Of a stretch of 64,000 bases of DNA, positions 1 to 9,564 are shown piece after piece. The notes beneath the pieces were generated by a model. That model searched no databases and had not been told where the DNA came from. It saw only the letters and a program-made list of their open reading frames with translations. The position numbers and the translations under genes are program-made. The stretch is from Phyllobacterium chamaecytisi (GTDB lineage: Bacteria > Pseudomonadota > Alphaproteobacteria > Rhizobiales > Rhizobiaceae): the NCBI RefSeq assembly GCF_020164455.1, contig NZ_JAIQWW010000005.1, positions 186,001 to 250,000 on the forward strand. The letters run 5' to 3'. Position 1 is the first letter of the stretch. Every line of letters begins with the position of its first letter.

Positions 1-185
1 AAGGGAGAGCGGCAAATATTGCCGAGACAAACGAACAGAACGGAATGAAGCGGGTGTGATGTCATGCAAGCACTCTGGTTTGGACGGGGACGTGTTCACC
101 AATTCCTGCAACAATTTCACTGAAACTCTTGCAGCAGGTGGCCGTTCTTCCCATGTTGTCACGGAATGGTTTTGAAGGAAAAGGG
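1..185. other. Upstream non-coding segment
   Basis: No convincing gene is seen before the YkvA start. A small inverted repeat, GGCAA-ATA-TTGCC, lies at 11-23. It may be the tail of a preceding feature or chance. The ribosome binding site of the next gene (AAGGAAAAGGG) occupies the last bases. Confidence 0.4.
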
Positions 186-578
186 ATGAACGACGCAAAG
201 ATTGGCGAAATTCTGGAACCGGGGAGTGAGGATCAACAGCGCTCCCGCGAGGAACGCGTTCGTGCGCGCTTTTGGAAAACGGCACGCAAGGCTGCAAAAT
301 CCATACCATTTCTCGATGAAGTGGTCGCCGGTTATTTTTGTGCGCTCGATCCTGCGACACCGACAAAGGTGCGTGGCATTCTTCTCGGTTCGCTTGCCTA
401 TTTCGTATTGCCCCTCGACTTCATTCCGGACTTCCTCTTCGGTCTCGGTTTCACCGACGACGTCGCCGTCCTGATGGCAGCATTGACCGCCATTCGCAGT
501 CACATCACACCCGCGCATCGGGCGGCCGCACAAACGGCGATCGAAAACCTCGACCGCGACCCTTCGCCTGCCAATTGA
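186..578 (+). CDS. YkvA/DUF1232 family membrane-associated protein
   Basis: This is a small protein of 130 residues with the DUF1232 (YkvA) core: a hydrophobic stretch followed by LPLDFIPDFLFGLGFTDD, the Pro/Asp-rich signature of the family. The N-terminal half is charged and probably cytoplasmic, and the DUF1232 segment is the likely membrane-associated part. The frame is open further upstream to 129. I chose ATG 186 because AAGGAAAAGGG sits directly before it and because the extra 19 residues do not look family-like. The molecular function of YkvA proteins is not established. The neighbours give no operon clue, since the next gene lies 250 bp away. Confidence 0.75.
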   Translation: MNDAKIGEILEPGSEDQQRSREERVRARFWKTARKAAKSIPFLDEVVAGYFCALDPATPTKVRGILLGSLAYFVLPLDFIPDFLFGLGFTDDVAVLMAALTAIRSHITPAHRAAAQTAIENLDRDPSPAN

Positions 579-832
579 TTTCGATTCATCACAAGGATGT
601 GAAACCGCGAAACGTCAAAGTCTCGCCGCTTTTGTTTGGCTGGAGTTCACAGGTGGGACGTTAATGAGGATGCGATATTCGTAGCTCTGAAAATTTGCTC
701 TATCTTCACCGTTTGGTAACCCAGATTAAGTCAAATTAAGGGAAGCGAACTGGACAATGCGGCATCCGGAAATCTTCCGGGCCATTGCCGGTTCGCTAGT
801 TATGAAATACGCGAGAAAAACTGGTAGGTAAA

Positions 833-1336
833 ATGTTTGGAAAATCAATCGTAGCGATCTCTGTGCTCATGTTTGGGCTGACGGGAACAGCTCTTGCCCA
901 GACCCCAAGTCAGATCAGCCAGTACAACGCGTGGGGCGCTTACAGCTACCAGCAGGGCAACGGTAAAGTCTGCTACGTCCTTTCTGTCCCGATAGACAAG
1001 CAGCCTGCCAAGATCGATCACGGTGATAACTTCTTCATGGTGAGCCAGAAGCCAGGTCAGAACGTCAGTTATGAGCCGCAGTTCAAGGCCGGTTACGATC
1101 TACAGGCAAATTCGAAGGTCGTTGTGAAGATCGACGAGCGCTCTTTCTCCATGTTTACCAGTGGCAGTCATGGCTGGATGGAAAACGCTGCCGAAGAACC
1201 GCAACTGGTCGCTGCGTTGCGCGCGGGACATCAGATGTCAATCAACGCTGTCTCGAAGCGCGGTACGAAGACGAGTTATGCGTATTCGCTGAAGGGTGTT
1301 TCGGCTGCTCTGAAGGCCATCGCGACCTGCAAATAA
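833..1336 (+). CDS. Invasion-associated locus B (IalB)-family exported protein
   Basis: This 167-residue protein has a clear Sec signal peptide (hydrophobic MFGKSIVAISVLMFGLTG, probable cleavage after ALA near residue 22). The mature part has the IalB pattern: W at GAYSYQQ, KVCYVLS, and a C-terminal Cys three residues before the stop region (ATCK), which could pair with the KVCY cysteine. IalB is named for a Bartonella erythrocyte-invasion factor, but homologues are widespread in free-living Hyphomicrobiales, where the role is unknown. A periplasmic or outer-membrane-associated location is inferred. It is a single-gene unit closed by the hairpin at 1359-1388. Confidence 0.8.
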   Translation: MFGKSIVAISVLMFGLTGTALAQTPSQISQYNAWGAYSYQQGNGKVCYVLSVPIDKQPAKIDHGDNFFMVSQKPGQNVSYEPQFKAGYDLQANSKVVVKIDERSFSMFTSGSHGWMENAAEEPQLVAALRAGHQMSINAVSKRGTKTSYAYSLKGVSAALKAIATCK

Positions 1337-1358
1337 CAATTCGAAGAGATATTGTCAT

Positions 1359-1388
1359 AAAGGGGCCGAGCACTGTTTCGGCCCTTTT
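1359..1388 (+). terminator. Rho-independent terminator after the IalB gene
   Basis: Stem AAAGGGGCCGA-type arm at 1359-1369 pairs with TCGGCCCTTTT at 1378-1388 across an 8-nt loop. A T tract ends the hairpin. It lies 23 bp after the IalB stop codon. Confidence 0.85.
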
Positions 1389-1459
1389 GCATGTGGAGGT
1401 GACGCGCGGGCTGGAACGTGGTATGAGCCCCGCTTCCGATTAGAACGTTAGAAAACTCC

Positions 1460-2698
1460 ATGTCCGTATCGCTAGACCTGACACATCCTGTTGCCCGGGA
1501 CAAATCCCGTGATGCCAGTCGAACCGCGATGGTTGAAAAGCCGTCGTTGATTGGCTTGTCGCGTGCGGAAATGGGCGAGGCGCTGGTTGCGATCGGCGTG
1601 CCGGAACGTCAGATAAAGATGCGCGTCGCGCAGCTCTGGCATTGGCTCTATGTGCGCGGCGTTTCCGATTTCGCGGATATGCTGAACATTTCCAGGGACA
1701 TGCGTGAGCTGCTGGATCGGCATTTCAATATTGCGCGTCCGGAGATCGTCGAGGAACAGATCTCCAACGACGGGACCCGCAAGTGGCTGTTCCGCTTCCC
1801 GCCACGCGGGGCCGGACGTCCTGTCGAGATCGAAACCGTTTATATTCCGGAAGAAGGCCGCGGCACCCTGTGTATTTCCAGCCAGGTCGGCTGCACCCTC
1901 ACCTGCTCCTTCTGCCACACGGGCACCCAGAAGCTCGTCCGCAATCTGACCGCTGAAGAAATTCTGGCTCAGCTGCTGATCGCTCGGGACCGCCTCGGCG
2001 ATTTCCCTGATCGCAATACGCCGGACGGTGCAATTGTACCGGCTGAGGGCCGCAAGGTTTCCAACATCGTGATGATGGGAATGGGCGAGCCGCTTTATAA
2101 TTTCGAGAACGTCAAGAAGGCTCTGCTGATCGCCTCCGATGGCGATGGCCTGTCGTTGTCCAAGCGCCGGATCACATTGTCGACTTCAGGCGTCGTGCCG
2201 GAAATTTATCGCGCAGGCGAAGAGATTGGCGTGATGCTGGCAATCTCGTTGCATGCGGTGAACGACGATCTGCGCGACATGCTCGTGCCAATCAACAAGA
2301 AGTATCCACTGAAGGAATTGCTCGACGCGTGCCGAGCCTACCCGAGCCTTTCCAATTCGAAGCGCATCACCTTTGAATATGTCATGCTCAAGGGCGTCAA
2401 TGACTCGCTGGATGATGCCAAACAGCTGGTAAAGCTGCTCAGAGGCATTCCGGCGAAGATCAATCTGATCCCGTTCAATCCCTGGCCCGGTGTGAACTAC
2501 CAGTGTTCCGACTGGGAGCAGATCGAGAAGTTCGCCGATTACGTCAACAATGCCGGCTACGCCTCACCGATCCGCACCCCGCGCGGACGTGATATTTTGG
2601 CAGCCTGCGGTCAGTTGAAATCGGAATCGGAACGCATGAAGAAGACAGACCGTCTGGCGTTCGAGGCGGCCATGATCGCCGGGCACGGCGAAGATTGA
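1460..2698 (+). CDS. rlmN: Dual-specificity RNA methyltransferase RlmN
   Basis: Radical-SAM enzyme that methylates C2 of A2503 in 23S rRNA and A37 in some tRNAs, improving decoding and peptidyl-transferase fidelity. The 4Fe-4S motif CxxxCxxC is seen as Cys145, Cys149 and Cys152 ([12 protein letters not shown]), followed by the SAM-binding [10 protein letters not shown]. The second catalytic cysteine, which carries the methyl-transfer intermediate, is Cys383 in LAACGQL. Length (412 aa) is normal for the alphaproteobacterial form. The stop codon overlaps the next start by 4 bp (TTGA), so the two are probably co-transcribed. The ribosome binding site before ATG 1460 is weak. Confidence 0.97.
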   Translation: MSVSLDLTHPVARDKSRDASRTAMVEKPSLIGLSRAEMGEALVAIGVPERQIKMRVAQLWHWLYVRGVSDFADMLNISRDMRELLDRHFNIARPEIVEEQISNDGTRKWLFRFPPRGAGRPVEIETVYIPEEGRGTLCISSQVGCTLTCSFCHTGTQKLVRNLTAEEILAQLLIARDRLGDFPDRNTPDGAIVPAEGRKVSNIVMMGMGEPLYNFENVKKALLIASDGDGLSLSKRRITLSTSGVVPEIYRAGEEIGVMLAISLHAVNDDLRDMLVPINKKYPLKELLDACRAYPSLSNSKRITFEYVMLKGVNDSLDDAKQLVKLLRGIPAKINLIPFNPWPGVNYQCSDWEQIEKFADYVNNAGYASPIRTPRGRDILAACGQLKSESERMKKTDRLAFEAAMIAGHGED

Positions 2699-3123
2699 GC
2701 CAGATCCTGGCCTACTTGCTACGTTTTGCCCTGATCACGTTTGGCTTCGTCTGCGCGATTTTCGCCGCATCGTTGTTCCTCAACCTGCTGCTGCTTGGCA
2801 GTTCCGAGTTGATCGGCTCTGAGGGTCCATTCTTGTATTTGACCGTTCCAGCTTTTGCGGTGGTGATTGGCTACAGCATCTTCTTTCCGGCGGCGATTCT
2901 GATCCTGTATGCCGAACTGACCGCCTGGCGCGATTGGCTATTCTATGCGCTCGGCGGCGCTGGTATTGCCGTCATCATCATTGTCTGGAAATGGCGGCCG
3001 CAGGCAGAAGACACAAGTACGTTCGCTGCAATCCTCGCCACCGGTGTTGTCGGTGGTTTTGTATACTGGCTGATTTCAGGACGCAGTGCAGGCGTGATCG
3101 CCAAGCTTCCGAAAGACCTATAG
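2695..3123 (+). CDS. Hypothetical four-helix inner-membrane protein
   Basis: 142 residues with about four hydrophobic helices: [57 protein letters not shown] and [19 protein letters not shown]. It is therefore very probably an integral membrane protein. It starts with TTG at 2695, overlapping the rlmN stop codon, which suggests translational coupling. I do not recognise a named family; similar small proteins follow rlmN in related genomes as far as I recall. No catalytic motif is visible. It ends 9 bp from the convergent LysE gene, without an obvious terminator. Confidence 0.7.
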   Translation: MSQILAYLLRFALITFGFVCAIFAASLFLNLLLLGSSELIGSEGPFLYLTVPAFAVVIGYSIFFPAAILILYAELTAWRDWLFYALGGAGIAVIIIVWKWRPQAEDTSTFAAILATGVVGGFVYWLISGRSAGVIAKLPKDL

Positions 3124-3131
3124 CTCAAGCC

Positions 3132-3773
3132 CTACTTCGCCTGTGCCATCAGTATCTTCGCCGCGAAAGCGGAAAAAACACCCGCAAAAAGCCAATCGGT
3201 GATCCGGGTGACGGTCGGATTTTTCTTGAGCAATTTTGAAAACTTGTCTGCCGCGATAATCATCGGCGCAACCACAGGCAGGGCGAGCGGGATAAACAGC
3301 ACACCTAGAAAAAACAGCTTTCCGGGTGCGTGAGGATCCGAGGCAGAGACGAATTGCGGCAGGAAGGTCATGAAGAACAGGATGATTTTCGGATTGAGCA
3401 GATTGATTCCGAAGCCGGTCAGCCAGTTTTGAAACAATGTATGCGATTGGCCGACCTGCTTTTCCGGCGAGAACGCTGAACCATGGCGGATTGCCTGATA
3501 GGCAAGCCATACCAGGTATCCCGCGCCGACAATCTTGAGCGCAAGGAACGCGCTCGGTGATGCAACAATCAACGCCGAAAGGCCGATAGCCACCATGGTC
3601 GTATGTACCACTATGCCGCTGCTTGCACCCGCCAGACAGGCAAAACCGGCTGCTTTGCCTTCCGACAAAGCACGCCCCACGAAAAGTGTCATGTCAGGCC
3701 CGGGGGTGATGGAAAGAACAAAGGTCGCAACGGCGAACTGCAGGATAATGGACCATTCGGGAATGAAGTTCAT
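3132..3773 (-). CDS. LysE/RhtB family amino-acid exporter
   Basis: 213 residues, the typical size of this family, with about six membrane helices. The N-terminal signature SITPGPDM (consensus TPGPN/D) and the helix-6-type region LLNPKIILFFMTFLPQFV are diagnostic of LysE/RhtB translocators. These export basic or neutral amino acids, homoserine lactones or related compounds at the inner membrane by exchange with protons. The exact substrate cannot be read from sequence. It is transcribed divergently from argG across a 250-bp gap. A role in arginine-type overflow export would fit that position, but this is only inference. Confidence 0.88.
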   Translation of the reverse strand: MNFIPEWSIILQFAVATFVLSITPGPDMTLFVGRALSEGKAAGFACLAGASSGIVVHTTMVAIGLSALIVASPSAFLALKIVGAGYLVWLAYQAIRHGSAFSPEKQVGQSHTLFQNWLTGFGINLLNPKIILFFMTFLPQFVSASDPHAPGKLFFLGVLFIPLALPVVAPMIIAADKFSKLLKKNPTVTRITDWLFAGVFSAFAAKILMAQAK

Positions 3774-4023
3774 TCTATAAGCTCCGCTACGAATTTTGTC
3801 GGAAGCTAACGCGACTATCGGATTTTAACCACCCGCTTTCGACGCCTGCCGCCTATTTTATCTGGTGCATTTTCGAATGTTGTTCCCAAACGGTTGTCTT
3901 CTCCGGTGCACCGAACAACACAAGACCTGTACAGCAAGCTGCAGCTCTTCGAGACCAGCCTTGCCAACACCACCGCACCTGATAAAAGACCTGCAAGAGA
4001 CAGCCGATATGCAGGAAAACAGA

Positions 4024-5247
4024 ATGAACAAGTGGAAAGACGTCAAGAAGGTTGTGCTCGCCTATTCGGGTGGACTCGACACATCCATCATCCTGAAGTG
4101 GCTGCAGACGGAACTCGGCGCTGAAGTCGTCACCTTCACCGCCGATCTCGGCCAGGGCGAGGAACTCGAGCCGGCTCGGAAAAAAGCCGAGATGCTCGGT
4201 ATCAAGGAGATCTATATCGAGGATGTCCGCGAGGAATTCGTTCGCGATTTCGTCTTTCCGATGTTCCGCGCCAATGCCGTCTATGAAGGCGTCTATCTGC
4301 TCGGCACTTCGATTGCCCGCCCGCTGATTTCAAAACATCTCGTCGAGATCGCAGCCCGCACGGGCGCTGACGCAATTGCCCACGGCGCGACCGGCAAGGG
4401 CAACGATCAGGTCCGCTTTGAGCTTTCCGCCTATGCGCTCAATCCGGACATCAAGGTGATCGCGCCGTGGCGCGACTGGACCTTCAAATCGCGCACGGAT
4501 CTTCTGGAGTTTGCGCGCGAACACCAGATTCCGATCGCCAAGGACAAGCTCGGCGAGGCTCCGTTCTCCGTGGATGCAAACCTTTTGCACTCCTCGTCGG
4601 AAGGAAAGGTGCTTGAGGATCCGTGGGTAGAGGCTCCGGAATATGTGCACCAGCGCACAATCTCGCCAATGGAAGCGCCAGATAAAGTAACGGAAATCGA
4701 AATCGCTTTCGAAAAGGGCGATGCGGTTGCTATCGACGGCAAGCCGCTCTCCCCCGCAACTTTGTTGAAAACACTTAACGACCTTGGCCGCGACAATGGT
4801 ATCGGCCGTCTTGATCTCGTCGAAAACCGTTTCGTCGGCATGAAATCGCGCGGTGTCTATGAGACACCCGGCGGTACCATACTTCTCGCCGCACATCGTG
4901 CAATGGAATCGATTACGCTCGATCGCGGCGCTGCCCATCTCAAAGATGAATTCATGCCACGCTATGCCGAGCTCATCTACAACGGCTTCTGGTTCTCGCC
5001 GGAGCGGGAAATGCTGCAGGCCATGATCGACAAAAGCCAGGATGATGTAGAAGGCACCGTTCGTTTGAAGCTATACAAGGGCAATGTCATGGTTTCCGGC
5101 CGGAAATCAAAGAAGTCGCTCTATTCGGACGCTCTCGTGACTTTCGAGGACGACCGCGGCGCTTACGACCAGAAGGACGCCGCCGGATTTATCCGCCTCA
5201 ACGCGTTGCGGCTGCGCACGCTTGCCGCCCGCAAGCGCAACAGCTGA
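4024..5247 (+). CDS. argG: Argininosuccinate synthase
   Basis: Joins citrulline and aspartate in an ATP-dependent step to form argininosuccinate in arginine biosynthesis (cytoplasmic, homotetramer). The PP-loop ATP-binding motif AYSGGLDTS sits near residues 11-19. The conserved [13 protein letters not shown] segment and the SPEREM C-terminal region are intact. The frame is open upstream to 3865. The start at 4024 was chosen because AGGAAAA lies 7 nt upstream and [17 protein letters not shown] matches the usual N-terminus, giving 407 aa, normal for the family. ATG 4009 is a less likely alternative. A terminator follows at 5267-5290. Confidence 0.97.
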   Translation: MNKWKDVKKVVLAYSGGLDTSIILKWLQTELGAEVVTFTADLGQGEELEPARKKAEMLGIKEIYIEDVREEFVRDFVFPMFRANAVYEGVYLLGTSIARPLISKHLVEIAARTGADAIAHGATGKGNDQVRFELSAYALNPDIKVIAPWRDWTFKSRTDLLEFAREHQIPIAKDKLGEAPFSVDANLLHSSSEGKVLEDPWVEAPEYVHQRTISPMEAPDKVTEIEIAFEKGDAVAIDGKPLSPATLLKTLNDLGRDNGIGRLDLVENRFVGMKSRGVYETPGGTILLAAHRAMESITLDRGAAHLKDEFMPRYAELIYNGFWFSPEREMLQAMIDKSQDDVEGTVRLKLYKGNVMVSGRKSKKSLYSDALVTFEDDRGAYDQKDAAGFIRLNALRLRTLAARKRNS

Positions 5248-5266
5248 TATTTCCGAACGCGAAACG

Positions 5267-5290
5267 AAGCGGGGCCCTGCCCGCTTTTTT
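5267..5290 (+). terminator. argG terminator
   Basis: Stem AAGCGGG (5267-5273) and CCCGCTT (5280-5286) with loop GCCCTG, followed by a run of T to 5290. It lies 20 bp after the argG stop codon. Confidence 0.8.
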
Positions 5291-5397
5291 GTTTGGCACA
5301 CTTGCGTAGACTTTATCGCACAACCGGCTTGTGGCACTCGCTTCTCCGTCTTAGATGTTAGACCCATAGAGTTCCTTGTCCACGACGGAGTGCCCCC

Positions 5398-7446
5398 ATG
5401 TCCTCAACGAAACCGTCCATCAACGCAGCATTGACAGAGTGGACGGGGCCTCTTGGGTTGCCCGACTTCACCGCTTTCAACGATGACGACTTCGCCGCTG
5501 CCTTTGATGCCGCCCTTGCAGGTGACCTCGCCGATATCGAGGCCGTGGTTAACCAGCACGACGTCCCAACGATTGAGAACACGCTGAAAGCACTGCAACT
5601 TTCTGGCAAGGACCTGGATCGTGTCTCCGCAATCTTCTGGCTGCGGGCCGGTGCCCACACCAATGAAGCGATCCAGGCGCTTGAACGGGTCATTGCACCG
5701 AAAATGTCACGCCATTCTTCCTCGATCATGATGAACCCGCTGCTCTTCGCGCGTATCGATTCGCTTTACGAGCAGCGCGATCTGCTCGGTCTCGATCCCG
5801 AAACAGATCGCGTACTGGAAAAGACCTGGAAAGGTTTTGTGCGCAGTGGCGCGCGGCTCGATGAACAGGGGAAGGCACGGCTTGCCGACATCAATGAAAG
5901 GCTCGCAAGCCTTGGCGCGCAATTCGGGCAGAATGTGCAAAAAGACGAAGCGGACTGGGCACTTTTCATCACTGACGAGGCGGAACTGGCCGGTTTGCCG
6001 GATTTTGTGCGTGATGCGATGCGCGGTGCCGCCGAAGAGCGTGACCGACCCGATGCCTGGGCAGTCACATTATCCCGCTCCATTATCGAACCGTTCCTGT
6101 CCTTCTCCGAGAACCGCTCCCTGCGCGAAAAGTCGTTCCGTGCCTGGGCAGCCCGGGGCGAAAATGGCGGAGAGACGGACAATACAGACATCGTTGCCGA
6201 AATGGTGAAGCTGCGTGCTGAAAAAGCCAAATTGCTCGGCTATAAAAGCTTCGGAGCTTACAAGCTCGATGACACGATGGCCAAAACGCCCAAGGCGGTT
6301 ATGGACTTGCTGGAGCCAGTCTGGGACAAAGCCAAAGCGCGCGCCGCCGAAGAAGAAACCGATCTGCAGCGGCTTATCACAGGCGAAGGCCGCAATCACA
6401 AAGTCGAACCCTGGGACTGGCGGTACTATGCCGAGAAACTGCGCAACGAACGTTTCGCTTTCGACGAGGCCGAACTGAAACCCTACCTGCAACTGGAGAA
6501 GGTCATCGAGGCCTGCTTCGACGTCGCGACACGTCTGTTTGGAATTACGTTCGAGGAAAAACAGGGCATTCCGACCTGGCATCCCGATGTCCGCGTCTGG
6601 GAAGTTTTCAATGCGGATGGCAGCGAACGTGGTCTTTTCCTTGGCGATTATTTCAATCGCCAGTCGAAGCGCTCTGGTGCATGGATGAGTGCGCTGCAGT
6701 CACAGCACAAGCTCGACGGCGAGCACAAGCCGATCATCTACAACGTTATGAATTTCGCCAAACCGCCCAAGGGTGAGCCTGCTCTGCTATCGCTTGATGG
6801 TGCGAAAACGCTGTTTCATGAGTTTGGCCATGCGCTGCATGGACTTTTGTCGGACGTCACCTGGCCAGCCGTTTCCGGCACATCCGTATCGCGTGACTTT
6901 GTCGAATTGCCATCCCAACTCTACGAGCACTGGCTGACCGTGCCGGCCATTCTTGAGAAGTATGCAATTCATTACCGCACCGGCGAAGCGATGCCGAAGG
7001 CCTTGCTCGACAAGGTGCTCGCAGCCAATACATTCAATGCGGGGTTCAACACGGTTGAATTCACCTCGTCTGCGCTGGTTGACATGGCGTTTCATGCGGA
7101 CGGTACCCCGCCCGTCGATCCGATCAAATTCGAGGCCGATACATTGAGGCAACTGGAGATGCCCGACGCCATTATCATGCGCCATCGCACCCCGCACTTC
7201 ACGCACGTGTTTTCCGGAGATGGTTATTCAGCCGGCTACTATTCCTACATGTGGTCGGAGGTGCTGGATGCGGATGCGTTCAAGGCTTTCGAGGAGACCG
7301 GCGATGTGTTCAACAGTGATCTCGCTGCGAAGCTGAGACAATATATCTATTCAGCGGGTGGAAGCCGCGATCCGGAAGATCTCTATAAGGCGTTTCGCGG
7401 CAAGATGCCCACGCCCGATGCCATGATCGAAAAGCGTGGGCTTTGA
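5398..7446 (+). CDS. M3-family metallopeptidase (oligopeptidase A / dipeptidyl carboxypeptidase type)
   Basis: 682 residues, matching PrlC/OpdA and Dcp (about 680 aa). The thermolysin-like zinc motif HEFGHALHG is near residue 475, and the downstream glutamate-bearing helix FVELPSQLYEHW is present. It is probably a cytoplasmic soluble enzyme that trims short peptides left by the major proteases, including cleaved signal peptides. No signal peptide is seen. It cannot be decided from sequence alone whether it is an endo-oligopeptidase or a dipeptidyl carboxypeptidase. It has its own unit after argG and ends 19 bp from a convergent hydrolase gene. Confidence 0.92.
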   Translation: MSSTKPSINAALTEWTGPLGLPDFTAFNDDDFAAAFDAALAGDLADIEAVVNQHDVPTIENTLKALQLSGKDLDRVSAIFWLRAGAHTNEAIQALERVIAPKMSRHSSSIMMNPLLFARIDSLYEQRDLLGLDPETDRVLEKTWKGFVRSGARLDEQGKARLADINERLASLGAQFGQNVQKDEADWALFITDEAELAGLPDFVRDAMRGAAEERDRPDAWAVTLSRSIIEPFLSFSENRSLREKSFRAWAARGENGGETDNTDIVAEMVKLRAEKAKLLGYKSFGAYKLDDTMAKTPKAVMDLLEPVWDKAKARAAEEETDLQRLITGEGRNHKVEPWDWRYYAEKLRNERFAFDEAELKPYLQLEKVIEACFDVATRLFGITFEEKQGIPTWHPDVRVWEVFNADGSERGLFLGDYFNRQSKRSGAWMSALQSQHKLDGEHKPIIYNVMNFAKPPKGEPALLSLDGAKTLFHEFGHALHGLLSDVTWPAVSGTSVSRDFVELPSQLYEHWLTVPAILEKYAIHYRTGEAMPKALLDKVLAANTFNAGFNTVEFTSSALVDMAFHADGTPPVDPIKFEADTLRQLEMPDAIIMRHRTPHFTHVFSGDGYSAGYYSYMWSEVLDADAFKAFEETGDVFNSDLAAKLRQYIYSAGGSRDPEDLYKAFRGKMPTPDAMIEKRGL

Positions 7447-7464
7447 TTTGACGCAAGGTTCAGA

Positions 7465-8286
7465 TCAGGCCTTGGCGAAATCCAGAAGGTCCTTGTTGAG
7501 CTGATTCTTGTGCGTCGTCGCAAGACCGTGAGGCGCACCTGGATAGACCTTCAGGGTAGCGTTCTTCACGATCTTAACAGCCTTGCGTGCCGCATCGTCG
7601 ATTGGCACGATCTGATCGTCATCGCCATGGATGAACAAGGTCGGAATGTCGAACTTCTTCAGATCTTCGGTGAGGTCGGTCTCAGAGAATGCTTTGATGC
7701 AGAAGTAGGAGGCGGGCATTCCAGCCATCATACCTTGCAGCCAGAAGAAGTCTCTGACGCCTTCCGAAATTTTTGCGCCAGGTCGGTTATAGCCATAGAA
7801 CGGCAGCGACAGGTCTGTGAAGAACTGCGACCGGTCAGCGAGGACCCCATCGCGCAGACCATTGAAGACATCTATAGGCAAGCCTTCGGGGTTGGCCTCG
7901 GTTTTCAGCATCAACGGGGGAATGGCCCCGACAAGCACTGCTTTGGCAACACGTTTTGTGCCATGTCGTCCGATATACCGGGCAACTTCACCGCCGCCCG
8001 TCGAATGACCGATCATGATTGCGTCCTTCAGATCGAGCTTTTCGAACAGCTCCGCCAGATCGTCCGCATAGGTATCCAGATCATTGCCATTCCAGGGCTG
8101 GCTGGAGCGTCCATGGCCGCGGCGGTCATGCGCAATGACGCGGTAGCCATTCGAGGCGAGGAAGAACATCTGGTCTTCCCAGGCGTCTGAAGAGAGCGGC
8201 CAGCCATGGCTGAAAACCACCGGCTGTCCCTTGCCCCAGTCCTTGTAGTAGATTTCGGTACCGTCTTTTGTGGTGATCGTAGGCAT
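7465..8286 (-). CDS. Alpha/beta hydrolase, cofactor-free haloperoxidase/arylesterase type
   Basis: 273 residues with the alpha/beta-hydrolase fold. It shows the oxyanion HGW motif near residue 28 ([11 protein letters not shown]), the nucleophile elbow GHSTGGGE (Ser near 95), the acid in HGDDDQIVP and the His in PGAPHGL. The pattern [17 protein letters not shown] is typical of the non-haem chloroperoxidase/arylesterase group, which hydrolyse esters and can make peracids. There is no signal peptide. Upstream lies the peroxide-defence pair ohr/ohrR, so a role in handling oxidised or xenobiotic esters is possible, but this is contextual inference. Confidence 0.88.
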   Translation of the reverse strand: MPTITTKDGTEIYYKDWGKGQPVVFSHGWPLSSDAWEDQMFFLASNGYRVIAHDRRGHGRSSQPWNGNDLDTYADDLAELFEKLDLKDAIMIGHSTGGGEVARYIGRHGTKRVAKAVLVGAIPPLMLKTEANPEGLPIDVFNGLRDGVLADRSQFFTDLSLPFYGYNRPGAKISEGVRDFFWLQGMMAGMPASYFCIKAFSETDLTEDLKKFDIPTLFIHGDDDQIVPIDDAARKAVKIVKNATLKVYPGAPHGLATTHKNQLNKDLLDFAKA

Positions 8287-8474
8287 GGGAGTTGTATCCT
8301 TTCGCTGGTTGTTTGATTTCCGGTTGCGCGGGCATCTGGGCAGCTAACCCACCACCCAATTGTGCCAGTATCTGATGCTGGTGGTTGGAAAAGGTGGCGG
8401 GGGACGTCGTATGTAACGGGATATCACCCTTGGTGTAACTTCCTTGGATAACCCTAGTACGACGACCCCGGGTG

Positions 8475-8897
8475 TCAATTAATCGATATACGTACGTTGA
8501 GGTTGCTGCGCGTGGCCTCCGAATAGGGGCAAACAACGTGCGCAGCATCGACAATTTCCCGAGCCTGCGCCGCTTCGACGCCCGGCAGAGTGACCGCGAG
8601 CGCGACGTCCAGGCCGAACCCCTTGCCGTCCTCGCGGGGACCGATGCCAACTGTTGCAGTGACAGCGCTCTCCTCGGAAAGCTTCACTTTCTTCTGGCCG
8701 GCTACATATTTGATCGCGCTGAGAAAGCAGGCGGAATAGCCGGCGCCGAAAAGCTGTTCCGGATTGGTGCCGTCACCGCCATTGCCGCCAAGTTCCTTCG
8801 GCGTTGAAAGTGTAATTTTCAGGCGGCCATCTTCACTTGCTGCGCGGCCCTCGCGGCCACCGGTTGCTGTCGCCTTCGTTGTGTAGAGAATGCTCAT
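8475..8897 (-). CDS. ohr: Organic hydroperoxide resistance protein Ohr
   Basis: Thiol-dependent peroxidase (OsmC/Ohr fold) that reduces lipid and other organic hydroperoxides to alcohols using lipoylated partners. The two redox cysteines are Cys57 (GYSACFLSA) and Cys123 (HVVCPYSEA), with the conserved active-site Arg near residue 18. Length 140 aa is standard. Translation could begin 30 bp earlier, but ATG 8897 has AAGGAA at good spacing and begins MSILYTTKATATGG, as in the family. It is divergent from ohrR with two palindromic operators between them, so induction by organic peroxides through OhrR is very likely. Confidence 0.97.
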   Translation of the reverse strand: MSILYTTKATATGGREGRAASEDGRLKITLSTPKELGGNGGDGTNPEQLFGAGYSACFLSAIKYVAGQKKVKLSEESAVTATVGIGPREDGKGFGLDVALAVTLPGVEAAQAREIVDAAHVVCPYSEATRSNLNVRISIN

Positions 8898-8940
8898 CAC
8901 TTGTTCCTTAAGTTGGTTGTTCCGCACGCATTAAATCGCA

Positions 8941-8955
8941 CACAATTAAATTGTG
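8941..8955. promoter_or_regulatory. OhrR operator 1
   Basis: Perfect 7-1-7 palindrome CACAATTAAATTGTG between ohr and ohrR. It closely resembles the known OhrR box core ACAATT-A-AATTGT described for Bacillus and Xanthomonas OhrR. It lies 44 bp upstream of the ohr start, where bound repressor could cover the ohr promoter. Confidence 0.85.
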
Positions 8956-8997
8956 CGCAATAGATATTTTGATATGTGGCGAAAAATTAAATGATGC

Positions 8998-9010
8998 GCA
9001 ATTCAATTGC
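8998..9010. promoter_or_regulatory. OhrR operator 2
   Basis: Second palindrome GCAATTCAATTGC (6-1-6) in the same intergenic region, 43 bp downstream of operator 1 and 38 bp upstream of the ohrR start. It shares the CAATT...AATTG core and probably serves autoregulation or cooperative binding. Confidence 0.75.
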
Positions 9011-9047
9011 CTTTGCTATCTTGCACTGCCCTGGAAGGATACTGACA

Positions 9048-9518
9048 ATGAACCCAACATCGGGAAATGCACCGGACTCACTCCTCAAACTGGAAAACTT
9101 CCTATGTTTTGCTATCTACTCGACCGCCAACGCTGTTACGCGTGCCTACCAGCCGCGCCTGGCGGCGCTCGGCCTGACCTACCCGCAATATCTTGTGATG
9201 GTGGTACTCTGGGAGCGGGAAAACCAGACAGTTAAATCGATCGGTGACAAGCTCAGCCTCGATTCAGGCACGCTAACCCCGCTCCTAAAACGTCTGGAGA
9301 GCGCGGGCTTGATCACACGCCGCCGCGACACGGCGGACGAGCGTCAGGTTCTGATCGGGCTTACGGATGAAGGCCGCGCCACGCGAAAACGCGCCGAAGC
9401 CATCCCCATTGCAATCGGACAGGCATTTGGCTGCACTCTGGGCGAAGCAAAAGACTTGCGCGCCGAATTAATGACCGTGCGCGACAATCTCATCGCCGGC
9501 ATCGACAAGGCCAAATAA
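9048..9518 (+). CDS. ohrR: MarR-family organic-hydroperoxide sensor OhrR
   Basis: 156-residue winged-helix repressor. The reactive sensing cysteine is Cys20 in [11 protein letters not shown], the exact OhrR context. A second cysteine at 129 (AFGCTLGEA) makes this a candidate 2-Cys type that forms an intersubunit disulfide, as in Xanthomonas. The DNA-binding region [20 protein letters not shown] and wing [13 protein letters not shown] are intact. Start 9048 was chosen for the AAGGA upstream and the usual N-terminus; the frame extends to 8991. It represses ohr from the palindromes at 8941 and 8998 until oxidised. Confidence 0.95.
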   Translation: MNPTSGNAPDSLLKLENFLCFAIYSTANAVTRAYQPRLAALGLTYPQYLVMVVLWERENQTVKSIGDKLSLDSGTLTPLLKRLESAGLITRRRDTADERQVLIGLTDEGRATRKRAEAIPIAIGQAFGCTLGEAKDLRAELMTVRDNLIAGIDKAK

Positions 9519-9544
9519 AAGGGCGCGGTCTCCCGCGCCCTTTT
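9517..9544. terminator. Bidirectional terminator between ohrR and asd
   Basis: Twelve-bp stem AAAAGGGCGCGG (9517-9528) / CCGCGCCCTTTT (9533-9544) with a TCTC loop, flanked by A and T tracts on both strands. It sits between the convergent ohrR and asd genes and overlaps the last bases of the ohrR stop codon. Confidence 0.92.
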
Positions 9545-9564
9545 GCAATTCAAACGGCTGATGA

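Noticed and set aside
726-739. TTAAGTCAAATTAA, a possible CtrA site upstream of the IalB gene
   Set aside because: The spacer is 6 nt, whereas the known CtrA motif has 7 nt between TTAA half-sites.
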